Part shown: piece by piece, positions 1 through 8,494 of the stretch
How positions within the stretch are numbered: position 1 is the stretch's first letter
How the letters are laid out: every line of letters starts with the position of its first letter
Assembly (NCBI GenBank): GCA_016712665.1
Contig: JADJQP010000001.1
Span: 930,001-994,000 of the forward strand
Source of the DNA: Bacteroidota bacterium
GTDB taxonomy: Bacteria; Bacteroidota; Bacteroidia; Chitinophagales; Chitinophagaceae
Reading direction: 5' to 3'
Length of the DNA: 64,000 nucleotides
Notes under the pieces: generated by a model
What the model saw: the letters and a program-made list of their open reading frames with translations, nothing else
Database searches by the model: none
Told to the model about the DNA's origin: nothing
Made by a program: the position numbers and the translations under genes

Positions 1-1433
1 ATAAGGGTATCCGGTACGGAGTCCTGAATATCAAATCGAAGGGCGATGCCTTTTTCTTCGGCTTTAAAACGCAATAGGTGTACCACATTGCGAAGTACGC
101 TTCTTAGCGAAAATTCAATATATTCTACAGTTATTTTTCCTGCTTCAATTTTTGAAAAATCCAGTATGTCGTTGATGATGACCAACAAATTATCAGCACT
201 TTGTGTAATTGCATTTAAATATTTTAGTTGATCGGCTCGAGGGTTTTTTTCAAGTAATAGACGAGTCATGCCCACTATCGCGTTCATTGGGGTGCGTATT
301 TCATGACTCATGTTGGCGATAAACTGTTGTTTTAATTTTGCTGATTGCTCCGCAATTTCTTTTTCTTTTACTGCAAATTCTATTTCATGTCTGATTTGTA
401 AGTTGTGTAACTTGTTGATTGTATTTTGTTGAAAAATTTCTTCTTTGAGGGCTTCATATTTTTTTAGGTTTTCGAAGGCTTCGGTGATGTCACCTATTTT
501 TTCATACACCTTCGCAAACATTTCATGAATACTCATAATATCTTGCTTGCGCGAATGTTCATTAGCAGTATCAAAGGCACGATCAAAATGTAGCAATGCT
601 TCACGGTAATTCCCTTCATCAAAATGGACTCTACCCAAATAAAATTCCGAAATAATTTGCGCTTCGATATTTGAAAGTTCAACAGCCTGCACCAATACGG
701 CATTTAAATATTTTCGGGCCTTGTCAAAGATGCCTTGTTTGTAATATACTTTTCCGATACCGCTATTGGCCATCATATGTCCGACAGTATTTGCTTCGGT
801 TAGTTCGAGACTTTTTTTAAAGTGAATCAGTGCATTGTCATTATCTTCTTTTTTTAAATAAATATTTCCCAAGTTGTGGTAAACGCTGATGAGTCGGTTT
901 TTGGCTTCATATTTTTTGAAAATTTCCAGACATCTATTTGCATAATCTAAAGCGTTTTCATAATCCAGTAAGTCGAAATGTAAATTTGAAATACTAATTA
1001 AAACCGAAGCTTGTGCCAATTCATCACCGAGCTCTTCATTAATTTCAAGAGCCCATTGATAATATTTAGACGCATTGGATAAATCTCCTAAATCGCGGTG
1101 GATATTTCCGAAGTTGATATAAATTCTTGCTTTGATGGCATCAAACCCGTATTCTTTCGCCATTTTTTGCGCTTCACGCAATGTGTCTAATCCCTTGTCG
1201 TATTCGCCTTTGAGCCAATAGATCGCGCCTTTATTATTGAGTCCGCGACATTCCCCAATTTTATAATTGATTTTTCGGGAACGTTCCAGAATTTCATCGC
1301 TTAGTTGCTGTGCCTCGTCAATATCATAGTTTCTTATTTCCAATACGATATCAAGCAGACAGTCGATTTTTTCATTCTCCTCTGTTAAGGTATTATAGTG
1401 CTTTTTGAGCTCATGATATTTTTCGGTCGACAT
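1..1433 (-). CDS. TPR-containing sensor histidine kinase, 3' part cut by window edge
   Basis: The reverse strand reads open from an ATG at 1433-1431 to the first base of the window (about 477 codons), so the C-terminus lies outside. Residues 1 to about 340 are tetratricopeptide repeats of the kind found in Bacteroidota sensor kinases that lack a transmembrane sensor. A short helical linker follows, then a HisKA H-box (SHEIRTPMN) whose phospho-accepting His is codon 303-305, about residue 377. The ATP-binding domain is only just beginning at the window edge. There is no signal peptide, so the protein is probably cytoplasmic and may sense through protein contacts. It starts 6 bp after the tilS stop and is likely co-transcribed with tilS and the small TPR gene. 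Ligand and response regulator cannot be inferred. Kinase identity is firm. Confidence 0.9.
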   Translation of the reverse strand, partial: MSTEKYHELKKHYNTLTEENEKIDCLLDIVLEIRNYDIDEAQQLSDEILERSRKINYKIGECRGLNNKGAIYWLKGEYDKGLDTLREAQKMAKEYGFDAIKARIYINFGNIHRDLGDLSNASKYYQWALEINEELGDELAQASVLISISNLHFDLLDYENALDYANRCLEIFKKYEAKNRLISVYHNLGNIYLKKEDNDNALIHFKKSLELTEANTVGHMMANSGIGKVYYKQGIFDKARKYLNAVLVQAVELSNIEAQIISEFYLGRVHFDEGNYREALLHFDRAFDTANEHSRKQDIMSIHEMFAKVYEKIGDITEAFENLKKYEALKEEIFQQNTINKLHNLQIRHEIEFAVKEKEIAEQSAKLKQQFIANMSHEIRTPMNAIVGMTRLLLEKNPRADQLKYLNAITQSADNLLVIINDILDFSKIEAGKITVEYIEFSLRSVLRNVVHLLRFKAEEKGIALRFDIQDSVPDTL

Positions 1434-1439
1434 ACTGGT

Positions 1440-2765
1440 TTACTTTTTTAATTGCAAAATTTTTATTTGCTGGGTATTCGGTACTACTTTAAATCGTTCG
1501 TCTATTCGTATTCCTACTAACCAGACTATTTTTTTGTTTGATTCCACTACCCATATTTTTTCCTTATCTACTGCCGAAACTTTTTGGTCAATTAAAATAC
1601 GCGCAATTTTCTTCTTTTTTTTCATACCCAATGGGTACATATAATCGCCTACACGATACTTGCGTAAAATTAGAGGATATTCGAGTAGGCTTTCGTCTAT
1701 TTGACAAAGGCAATGATCTTTTTGAAGATGAAAGGATTCTTTGGCAATACTGCTAATGCGAAGTTCAAAATGTGCAGTCGTCAGTTGGTGTGTATTATTT
1801 TCGATCAGAATGATTTCAGATGCTTTGGTATCTTTTTCGGAAAGAATCAAGAAATCTCTATTTTTTAGAATACGATACCGATCGTTTTCAATAAAGTGCC
1901 CTGACTCACTGTGAAGCAACAAAATGGTTTGTCTGGTTTGTGAAATATTGAATCCATACGGTTTTATAAGTTCAAAAAGTACTGTCAGTATAGGTTTGAC
2001 ATGAATTAATTTCAGGATGGGTATATAATAATCGCTCCCTCTTTTTTCAATGAGCTTTTTTCGGTACGTTTCAATTTGTTGTGTATAGACTTCGTTGGCC
2101 TCTTCAAAGCGTTTAATATTTTCAGCAATATTATTTTTGAACTGTGGAAATAATTCTTCCAGTTGGGGGATGATACTATTTCGTAATTTATTTCTGGTAT
2201 AATCTTGTTTTAGATTGCTGCTATCTTCTCTATAAGCGATATGATGTGTTGTTGCGTATGCAATAATTTCTTCTTTATTAAAATTGAGTAGCGGTCGAAT
2301 TGTTTGGTTGATTTCAGCTGGGATTCCTTTTAATCCCGCAATGCCACTACCTCTAAAAAAGTGGAATAGTGTGGTTTCGATGGCGTCGTCTTGATGATGT
2401 GCCGTAACCAGTGTGTCAAGCGCTTCCGTCTTGAGGGTTTCATAAAAAAAGGCATATCTCAAATTTCGTGCTGCCACTTGAATTGACAATTTATTGGCCT
2501 CAGCATATGTTTTGGTATCAAATCTTTTTGCATAAAAAGGAATTTCATGCTGTTTACACCAGTCGGCAACAAACGCTTCATCCTGTTTTGATTCCTCTCC
2601 CCTAAGTTGGAAATTGCAATGCGCAACGGAGAATGACAAATTGTTTTTTACAAACAAATCGCATAGGACCATAGAATCAATGCCACCACTAACGGCGAGA
2701 AGATATTTTTGTTCTTTTCTAAGTCCTAATTTCATTTTCAAATTTTCAAATTCCAAAATTTTCAC
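1440..2765 (-). CDS. tilS: tRNA(Ile)-lysidine synthetase TilS
   Basis: TilS ligates lysine to C34 of tRNA-Ile(CAU) using ATP, so that the tRNA reads AUA as isoleucine; it is an essential cytoplasmic enzyme. The 441-residue product carries the N-type ATP pyrophosphatase P-loop SGGIDS at residues 26-31, the HHQDD segment typical of the family, and a C-terminal TilS_C domain with a basic KKKKK stretch that fits tRNA binding. Length is normal for the family. The GTG start at 2765-2763 overlaps the TGA stop of the upstream TPR gene (GTGA), suggesting translational coupling. An internal ATG ten codons later (MKLGLRKEQ) is an alternative start. The histidine kinase gene follows 6 bp downstream. Confidence 0.95.
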   Translation of the reverse strand: MKILEFENLKMKLGLRKEQKYLLAVSGGIDSMVLCDLFVKNNLSFSVAHCNFQLRGEESKQDEAFVADWCKQHEIPFYAKRFDTKTYAEANKLSIQVAARNLRYAFFYETLKTEALDTLVTAHHQDDAIETTLFHFFRGSGIAGLKGIPAEINQTIRPLLNFNKEEIIAYATTHHIAYREDSSNLKQDYTRNKLRNSIIPQLEELFPQFKNNIAENIKRFEEANEVYTQQIETYRKKLIEKRGSDYYIPILKLIHVKPILTVLFELIKPYGFNISQTRQTILLLHSESGHFIENDRYRILKNRDFLILSEKDTKASEIILIENNTHQLTTAHFELRISSIAKESFHLQKDHCLCQIDESLLEYPLILRKYRVGDYMYPLGMKKKKKIARILIDQKVSAVDKEKIWVVESNKKIVWLVGIRIDERFKVVPNTQQIKILQLKK

Positions 2766-3074
2766 ATTGTCAAATCCTCCAGCGCCATCTGGAGCTCATT
2801 TTTTGCATGCTGATCTTTAAGTAGTATCGCCACTTGAATGCCATTTTCATATGTTTCTATTGCTTTTGCCGCATTTCCGATTTTTTCATACCCCTTTGCC
2901 AAATGATAATAGGTACCCACATAATTTTTATCCGAAGCTATTACTTTTTTCAAAATAATTTAGGGCATTGTTAAGCTCTCCAAGTTTTATATACTCTAAA
3001 CCAAGCGCGTGTAGCAAGAAGCAATCCCTAGGACTTGCTTCCAGCATTTGTGTAAGTTTTTGTATTCGATCCAT
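2762..3074 (-). CDS. small TPR-repeat protein (frameshifted)
   Basis: Read from the ATG at 3074-3072, the frame encodes a TPR-like start (MDRIQKLTQML) and then runs into a stop after a run of six A's on the coding strand (about 2944-2949). Removing one A joins it to the frame that ends at 2762 and gives a continuous protein of 103 residues with two to three TPR helix pairs (HLAKGYEKIGNAAKAIETY in the second part). The break is therefore a single-base indel in a homopolymer: sequencing error or mutation. The downstream fragment alone would need a TTG start. Its TGA stop overlaps the GTG start of tilS. It probably mediates protein contacts; the partner is unknown. Confidence 0.7.
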
Positions 3075-3189
3075 ATGCCGATAATGTTGCAAACTTAATC
3101 GATTTGTCTAGAAATGCATCCGGATTTCGCAAAGGCAATTGCTTTTTTAGAGTAAAAAAATCAGAAATAACCATTTAACATTTCTTAAT

Positions 3190-3197
3190 TATATTTG
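3190..3197 (+). promoter_or_regulatory. -7 promoter element upstream of etfB
   Basis: TATATTTG matches the Bacteroidota sigma-ABfr -7 consensus TAnnTTTG. It ends 21 nt before the etfB ATG. No clear -33 TTG at the usual spacing was seen. Confidence 0.55.
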
Positions 3198-3218
3198 CGG
3201 TCCAAAAAAGTGAGAGAC

Positions 3219-3962
3219 ATGAAAATATTAGTTTGCATTACCAAGGCTCCTGATACCACCACCAAAATATCATTTGCCGACAATAATTCGACCTTTAATG
3301 AGGCGGGTGTGCAATGGATTATTAACCCCTATTATGAATGGTATGCATTGGTGAGGGCGCTTGAGTTGAAGGAAGCGGGTATTGCCACAGATATTCACTT
3401 GATCAGCGTTGGAAAAGCAGATATTGAGCCCGTAATACGGAAGGCCCTTGCATTAGGAGGCGACGAGGCGGTACGTGTGGATGCAGACAGTAGGGATAGT
3501 TACTTTGTGGCTTCACAAATAGCAGAATACGCAAAAGCAAATCATTATGATTTACTATTGACAGGAAAAGAAAGTATTGATTATAATAATGCAAGCATGG
3601 GTGCTATGTTAGCCGAACTGTTAGATTTGTCCTATATCACACATGTTTCAAAACTGGACGTTGCAAATGGTGTTGTAACCGTGAACCGTGAAATTGAAGG
3701 AGGAGAAGAAACCGATACGTGCCCAATGCCATTGGTACTATCTTGTCAGAAGGGAATGGCAGAAGCCCGTATTCCTAATATGCGGGGTATTATGGCCGCC
3801 CGAACCAAACCCTTAAAGGTAGTGCCAGCAAGTACTGTAGAAACACTGACTGAAATCGTACAGTATGACATGCCCCCTCAAAAAACGGGTGTAAAAATGA
3901 TTGACGCTGAAAATATGGATGAATTGGTGAGATTATTGCACGAGGAGGCAAAGGTGCTGTAA
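3219..3962 (+). CDS. etfB: electron transfer flavoprotein beta subunit
   Basis: The small subunit of the FAD/AMP-containing heterodimer that takes electrons from acyl-CoA and related dehydrogenases and passes them to the quinone pool. From ATG 3219 the 248-residue product begins MKILVCITKAPDT, the usual EtfB N-terminus. It contains the family stretches INPYYEWYAL and DSRDSYFVASQIA and ends with the EtfB C-terminal arm. An earlier TTG at 3195 would add eight atypical residues and overlaps the promoter, so ATG 3219 is preferred. etfA starts 52 bp downstream and the two are clearly one operon. Cytoplasmic; involved in fatty acid or amino acid oxidation. Confidence 0.93.
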   Translation: MKILVCITKAPDTTTKISFADNNSTFNEAGVQWIINPYYEWYALVRALELKEAGIATDIHLISVGKADIEPVIRKALALGGDEAVRVDADSRDSYFVASQIAEYAKANHYDLLLTGKESIDYNNASMGAMLAELLDLSYITHVSKLDVANGVVTVNREIEGGEETDTCPMPLVLSCQKGMAEARIPNMRGIMAARTKPLKVVPASTVETLTEIVQYDMPPQKTGVKMIDAENMDELVRLLHEEAKVL

Positions 3963-4014
3963 GAATTTGAGTGTACGGGCACTGAGAAAAATTAATAAAA
4001 ATAAAAGAAACTTT

Positions 4015-4986
4015 ATGATAATAGTATTTGCAGAGCAAAATAATGGAACGTTTAAAAAGGCCACTTGCGAAGCCATTCATTATGCATCAAAAATTGCCAA
4101 GCAAAGCAGCAGTGGCGTTTGTGCTGTTGTTTTGGGTGAAGCCAATGATCTTGCCGGATTGGGTAATTACGGAGCTGACAAAGTAATACATGTCAACGAT
4201 GCCCGATTAAATAATTTGGAAGCAAAAGCATATGCAAAAGCAATTGCCGATATTGCCTCAACAGAAAATGCAAGTGTGGTTGTTTTTTCGAATAATAATA
4301 CGGCCAAGGCGGTAGCGCCAAGAGTAGCAGTACGTCTAAAGGCCGGTCTGGTGGCTGGAGCGCTATCTTTGCCGGAAACTGATAATGGATTTGTGGTCAA
4401 AAAATCAGTTTTCTCAGGAAAAGCTTTTGCCTTTGTTCGTGTCAAATCGCCCATTAAAGTAATTTCATTGACACCCAATGCATTTGGTGTCGAAAAATCG
4501 GAAAATCAAGCAGAGGTTGTAAGTCATAGCATCGAATTTGCTGCCACTGATTTCAATGTGAAGGTTGAAAGCGTAAATAAGGTGCAAGGGATTGTACCAC
4601 TGGGTGAAGCCGAGTTGGTGGTTAGTGGAGGCCGTGGCTTGAAAGGTCCAGAAAACTGGGGAATAATTGAAGAATTGGCCAATAGCATTGGAGCCACCTT
4701 GGCTTGCTCGCGACCGGTTGCCGATTCGCATTGGCGTCCGCATCACGAACATGTAGGTCAAACCGGTGGAACCATTCGTCCGAATTTATATATAGCTGTG
4801 GGTATTAGCGGAGCCATTCAACATCTTGCGGGAGTGAATAGTTCCAAAACAATAGTGGTGATTAATAAAGATGTAGAGGCGCCCTTTTTTAAGGCTGCTG
4901 ATTACGGGGTTTTGGGCGATGCGTTTGAGATCGTACCAAGGTTGACAGCAGCATTCAAAAAGTATAAGGCGAGTCAGCAAGCTTAA
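4015..4986 (+). CDS. etfA: electron transfer flavoprotein alpha subunit
   Basis: The large, FAD-binding subunit of the electron transfer flavoprotein; partner of the upstream EtfB. From ATG 4015 it encodes 323 residues beginning MIIVFAEQNNGTF, as in family members. The C-terminal FAD domain is well kept: VVSGGRGLKGPENW, ACSRPVADSHW, GQTGGTIRPNLYIAVGISGAIQH. A TTG 48 bp upstream would add a basic tail not seen in the family and is rejected. No ETF-quinone oxidoreductase or acyl-CoA dehydrogenase gene lies nearby, so the electron donors cannot be told from the context. Confidence 0.94.
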   Translation: MIIVFAEQNNGTFKKATCEAIHYASKIAKQSSSGVCAVVLGEANDLAGLGNYGADKVIHVNDARLNNLEAKAYAKAIADIASTENASVVVFSNNNTAKAVAPRVAVRLKAGLVAGALSLPETDNGFVVKKSVFSGKAFAFVRVKSPIKVISLTPNAFGVEKSENQAEVVSHSIEFAATDFNVKVESVNKVQGIVPLGEAELVVSGGRGLKGPENWGIIEELANSIGATLACSRPVADSHWRPHHEHVGQTGGTIRPNLYIAVGISGAIQHLAGVNSSKTIVVINKDVEAPFFKAADYGVLGDAFEIVPRLTAAFKKYKASQQA

Positions 4987-4996
4987 CAATTTCATT

Positions 4997-5004
4997 TATA
5001 TTTG
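4997..5004 (+). promoter_or_regulatory. -7 promoter element upstream of the bifunctional nuclease gene
   Basis: TATATTTG matches TAnnTTTG and ends 11 nt before the ATG at 5016, leaving almost no room for a leader. Confidence 0.55.
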
Positions 5005-5015
5005 CGTCGCAAATT

Positions 5016-5615
5016 ATGAGCAGTAAAAAATTAGAATTAGAAATAGTAGCCTTGTCGCACAGTGTTACCCAAGCACATTCCTATGCAGTGGTATTGGGCG
5101 AAGTAAATGGTGTGCGCAAGTTGCCTATTGTAATTGGAGGTTTTGAGGCACAGGCCATTGCAGTGGCTTTAGAGAATATGCAACCAACTAGGCCCCTTAC
5201 TCATGATTTAATGAAGAATATGATGTTGGCCACCCATTTACAACTTTTGGAGGTTTTAATTCATCGAATTCATGAAGGAATCTTTTACGCTAAGTTGATT
5301 TGCCAATCCGGTGCCGATACACTGGAAATAGATTCACGCACCTCTGATGCACTGGCATTGGCTGTTCGATTTGACACGCCGATTTATACCTTTGAATCTA
5401 TTTTAGATTCTGCCGGTTTGCAGATGGATGAAAGTGTGCCCAAAAAGGCCGCAGCAGAGGAAGAAAAGAAATCTAAGATTAAAGCAAGTGCCACCGACAC
5501 TGATTTAAAAAAGTTGACATTGGCTGAACTAAATAAGCAGCTCAATGCGGTACTAGAAACAGAAGACTACATCAAGGCTGCGCAAATCAGAGATGAAATC
5601 AATAGCCGAAAATAG
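5016..5615 (+). CDS. bifunctional nuclease (DUF151) family protein with C-terminal UVR motif
   Basis: The N-terminal ~130 residues are a BFN/DUF151 domain, recognisable by YAVVLGEVNGVRKLPIVIGG, the PTRPLTHDLM segment and DSRTSDALALAVR. The C-terminus (LAELNKQLNAVL..EDYIKAAQIRDEI) is a UvrB/UvrC-type UVR helical hairpin. This two-domain layout of about 200 residues is common in Bacteroidota. Plant BFN proteins have reported RNase and DNase activity; bacterial roles are poorly defined, so the name is by family only. It has its own promoter and sits between etfA and the YqeY-like gene on the same strand. Confidence 0.88.
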   Translation: MSSKKLELEIVALSHSVTQAHSYAVVLGEVNGVRKLPIVIGGFEAQAIAVALENMQPTRPLTHDLMKNMMLATHLQLLEVLIHRIHEGIFYAKLICQSGADTLEIDSRTSDALALAVRFDTPIYTFESILDSAGLQMDESVPKKAAAEEEKKSKIKASATDTDLKKLTLAELNKQLNAVLETEDYIKAAQIRDEINSRK

Positions 5616-5707
5616 CATGCAATCCACGACTAGGATTTTTGCGATGCCATGTCCGTTTTTGTTATAGGAAATACTAAAATTACACAAACCAGTAAATTTT
5701 GATACAT

Positions 5708-6157
5708 ATGTCACTAGAAATTTCAATTAACGCCGCTATCAAAACTGCCATGCTGGCAAAAAATGAGGCCGATTTACGGGGGCTACGAGCGATTAAATCT
5801 GCTATATTACTTGCAAAAACTGCTGACGGTAAGCAGGGTGAAATAGCACCAGAAGATGAAATTAAGCTTTTGCAAAAATTGGCCAAGCAACGAAGAGATT
5901 CATTGGATGTTTTTATTGCCCAAAATCGTGAAGACCTCGCACAGAAGGAGCGAGAAGAATTGACTCTTATCGAACAATATTTGCCAAAACAAATGGATGA
6001 AGCAGAACTAAAGGAAGTACTTCAAAGTATTATTCAACAAGTAGGCGCCACTTCAGCTGCCGATATGGGCAAAGTAATGGGGCTTGCCTCCAAACAACTT
6101 GCCGGAAAAGCAGATGGAAAAGCGATTTCTGCTGTGGTAAAAGCCTTGTTGGGGTAA
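5708..6157 (+). CDS. GatB/YqeY domain protein
   Basis: A 149-residue product with the YqeY fold related to the C-terminal tRNA-binding part of GatB: N-terminal helices (SINAAIKTAMLAKNEADLRGLRAIKSAI), the central LAQKEREELTLIEQYLPKQM segment and the closing ADMGKVMGLASKQLAGKADGKAISAVVK. Length is normal. A TTG at 5699 would add three residues; ATG 5708 is more likely. The cellular role is unsettled; a function in amidotransferase-related tRNA chemistry is only inferred from the fold. It stands alone, convergent with the permease gene downstream. Confidence 0.9.
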   Translation: MSLEISINAAIKTAMLAKNEADLRGLRAIKSAILLAKTADGKQGEIAPEDEIKLLQKLAKQRRDSLDVFIAQNREDLAQKEREELTLIEQYLPKQMDEAELKEVLQSIIQQVGATSAADMGKVMGLASKQLAGKADGKAISAVVKALLG

Positions 6158-6226
6158 AAAACAATTGATTCAATATAGTAGCATCTTTAAGGAGAATGGA
6201 AACCTCCGGTATTAGCAGTACCGAGG

Positions 6227-7456
6227 CTATTCGTACCGCAAACTCTCTATTGCATTTAAACGGGACGCTTTTAGTGCAGGGTAAATCCCGGCACTTAATC
6301 CTACGATAATGCATATCGCAAAACCAGTTAGTATCCAAAACCAGGGTATTACCATTGGGGAGCCAAAAATCAATGAAAGTATATTACCGCTTAGGATACC
6401 GATGCTGATTCCCAGTACACCGCCTGTCAGGCTGATTAAAATGGCCTCCATTAGAAATTGTTGTAAAATCACCTGATTCGTTGCGCCTACAGATTTGGCC
6501 AGTCCTATTTCACGCGTACGCTCGGCCACCGAAACAAGCATAATATTCATTAAACCGATGGCGGCTCCTAATAAGGTAATGAACCCAATGACACTCGCTG
6601 AAAGGGTCACGTATTGAATATTACTGATTAAAGTATTGGCAATTTCATCGTTTTTGTTTATGGCAAAATTATTTTCTTTTCCTACCTGTAGTTTTCTGAT
6701 ACTGCGCATGAGCCCTTCAGCCTCACCCATTGCAAAATCAATATTCTTCTGAGCATCTACCAATGAGCTGATAACACAGGATGTCTCTGCCACCGTATAG
6801 TTTTTGGCTCCATTAAACAAGGGAATTAGTACCATGTTATCCATTCGATTGATCAAACTAGCGCCCTTACTTTCCATCACTCCAAGCACCCTGTATTGAA
6901 TGGCTCCAATCGAAATTTCAGCATTTTCAGCATGGGATATTTTAGGAAATAGTTTTTTTGCAATGCCATATCCAAGCACACAAAGGTTTGAATGGCCATA
7001 CATTTCACGCAGACTAAAATTGCGGCCAACCAAAAGATTAGTTGCTGAAACCTTCATGTAGTTTTCGTCGCATGCCATTACGAGTACATTTGGACTGGTT
7101 TTCTTGCTTCGGTATTTTAAAATGCTTCCATTTTCAGCCAAAAGGGATATGCTGATGACCGATGGGAAGCGGTATCTTTTTTTAAAATGTAATGCCTGGT
7201 CTAAGCTAATGATTTGTCTCGGTTCTGCTATTTTATTGGTTCGTCCTTTGCCCGATCGTTTGCTCATTATGGTAAAGGTATTCGCACCCATTCCATTTAG
7301 GTTGTTGTAAATATTCCATTTTAGGACCTCTATCACTGTCAAAATGCTGATTAAGGCGGTAATGCCAACCGTTATGATGGCTATGGTAAGATTGGTGCGC
7401 ATCCGATTCCCATTCATCGCATTCCGTGACAGCAATAAAATATCTCCCCATTTCAT
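6227..7456 (-). CDS. MacB/FtsX-family ABC transporter permease
   Basis: A 409-residue inner-membrane permease. An N-terminal transmembrane helix (ITVGITALISILTVIEVL) is followed by a large periplasmic MacB_PCD-like domain (GVMESKG near the middle) and a C-terminal FtsX domain with three helices. The cytoplasmic signature AERTREIGLAKSVGATNQ and the closing YPALKASRLNAIESLRYE are typical of MacB/LolC-type permeases. No ATPase or adaptor gene is adjacent, so partner and substrate are unknown; roles in lipoprotein or peptide export are only inferred from family. I chose the ATG of MKWGDILLL at 7456; an in-frame start at 7519 would add 21 atypical residues. Confidence 0.88.
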   Translation of the reverse strand: MKWGDILLLSRNAMNGNRMRTNLTIAIITVGITALISILTVIEVLKWNIYNNLNGMGANTFTIMSKRSGKGRTNKIAEPRQIISLDQALHFKKRYRFPSVISISLLAENGSILKYRSKKTSPNVLVMACDENYMKVSATNLLVGRNFSLREMYGHSNLCVLGYGIAKKLFPKISHAENAEISIGAIQYRVLGVMESKGASLINRMDNMVLIPLFNGAKNYTVAETSCVISSLVDAQKNIDFAMGEAEGLMRSIRKLQVGKENNFAINKNDEIANTLISNIQYVTLSASVIGFITLLGAAIGLMNIMLVSVAERTREIGLAKSVGATNQVILQQFLMEAILISLTGGVLGISIGILSGNILSLIFGSPMVIPWFWILTGFAICIIVGLSAGIYPALKASRLNAIESLRYE

Positions 7457-7462
7457 ATCTTT

Positions 7463-7470
7463 CAAAACTA
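7463..7470 (-). promoter_or_regulatory. putative -7 element of the MacB-type permease gene
   Basis: On the reverse strand this reads TAGTTTTG (TAnnTTTG). It ends 6 nt before the chosen ATG at 7456, supporting that start and a leaderless or near-leaderless message. Confidence 0.4.
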
Positions 7471-7622
7471 AACATAAATTTATATTCTTTATTGATTCTA
7501 TAGTAGGAGTTTGTATCATACAATAGAAAGTATGTAGGGAAACGAATGTACCACCTCATACAGAGGAATTTACAAATAGCTCTTGTGATGGGCAAGAGAA
7601 CTCCATATTCAACAATTAATAC

Positions 7623-7630
7623 TACTTTTG
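7623..7630 (+). promoter_or_regulatory. -7 promoter element of lpxH
   Basis: TACTTTTG fits TAnnTTTG and ends 9 nt before the lpxH ATG at 7640. A TTG inside it (7628) is in frame but is better read as promoter than as start codon. Confidence 0.55.
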
Positions 7631-7639
7631 CAACTTCAA

Positions 7640-8398
7640 ATGCAAGAAATTACAGTACAAAAGGGCAAAAAAATCTACTTTGCTTCTGATTTTCATTTTG
7701 GCATTCCAGATTATGCAGCCACGCGTAAGCGCGAAGAATTGGTTTGCAAATGGTTGGATTCCATAAAAGCGGATGCACAAATGGTATTTCTTTTAGGAGA
7801 TATCTTTGATTCTTGGATGGAATACAAAAGGGTGGTACCCAAAGGCAGTATACGATTTTTAGGGAAATTGGCTGAATTATCTGATGCGGGCATACAACTG
7901 GTATTTTTTACAGGTAACCATGACCTTTGGATGCATGGCTATTTTCAAAAGGAAATCAATGCAACGGTTTACAAAGAGCCTCTGTTTGTTACAATTAATG
8001 GGAAGGTATTTCATCTCGCTCATGGTGACGGCTTGTGTGCGGCAGAACGTAGGTATCGATTCATGAAATCGATTCTTCAACATCCACTAAGCCAGTTTAT
8101 TTATAGACAATTGCATCCGGATGTTGGTTTGCGCTTAGCCGATTATTTTAGCCGACTCGGGCCTAAGCATAAATACCAAGATTTGCAGCTAAAAGGGGTT
8201 GATGAGGAGTATCAAATGATGTACGCAAATAAGCTCCTAAAAAGGGAGAGGATTCACTATTTTATTTTTGGACACCGACACATTCCCATTCTTTTAAAAC
8301 TCAATATTGAAAGCACTTTTATTAACGTTGGCGACTGGCTTTCATACAACACGTTTGCCGTTTTTGATGGTAAGGAAGTCGTTCTTACAAAATATTGA
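7640..8398 (+). CDS. lpxH: UDP-2,3-diacylglucosamine diphosphatase LpxH
   Basis: Calcineurin-like metallophosphoesterase that hydrolyses UDP-2,3-diacylglucosamine to lipid X in lipid A synthesis, at the cytoplasmic face of the inner membrane. The 252-residue product shows the metal ligands in order: SDFHFG (Asp17, His19), LLGDIFDSW (Asp54), TGNHDLW (Asn93, His94), LAHGD and FGHRHIP. The GNHDLWMHGYFQKE and HGDGLCAAERRYR segments separate LpxH from generic phosphoesterases. ATG 7640 is chosen because the alternative TTG at 7628 lies in the promoter. It is a single gene; the adhesin gene follows after about 100 bp. Confidence 0.9.
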   Translation: MQEITVQKGKKIYFASDFHFGIPDYAATRKREELVCKWLDSIKADAQMVFLLGDIFDSWMEYKRVVPKGSIRFLGKLAELSDAGIQLVFFTGNHDLWMHGYFQKEINATVYKEPLFVTINGKVFHLAHGDGLCAAERRYRFMKSILQHPLSQFIYRQLHPDVGLRLADYFSRLGPKHKYQDLQLKGVDEEYQMMYANKLLKRERIHYFIFGHRHIPILLKLNIESTFINVGDWLSYNTFAVFDGKEVVLTKY

Positions 8399-8494
8399 AA
8401 TAAAATGACATAAAGTTTTTGATACACCCAACTATTGAGTTTAATTTAGCGCTCTGTAACGAAGAAAACACTCTTTTCGAACAACAATTTTGAT

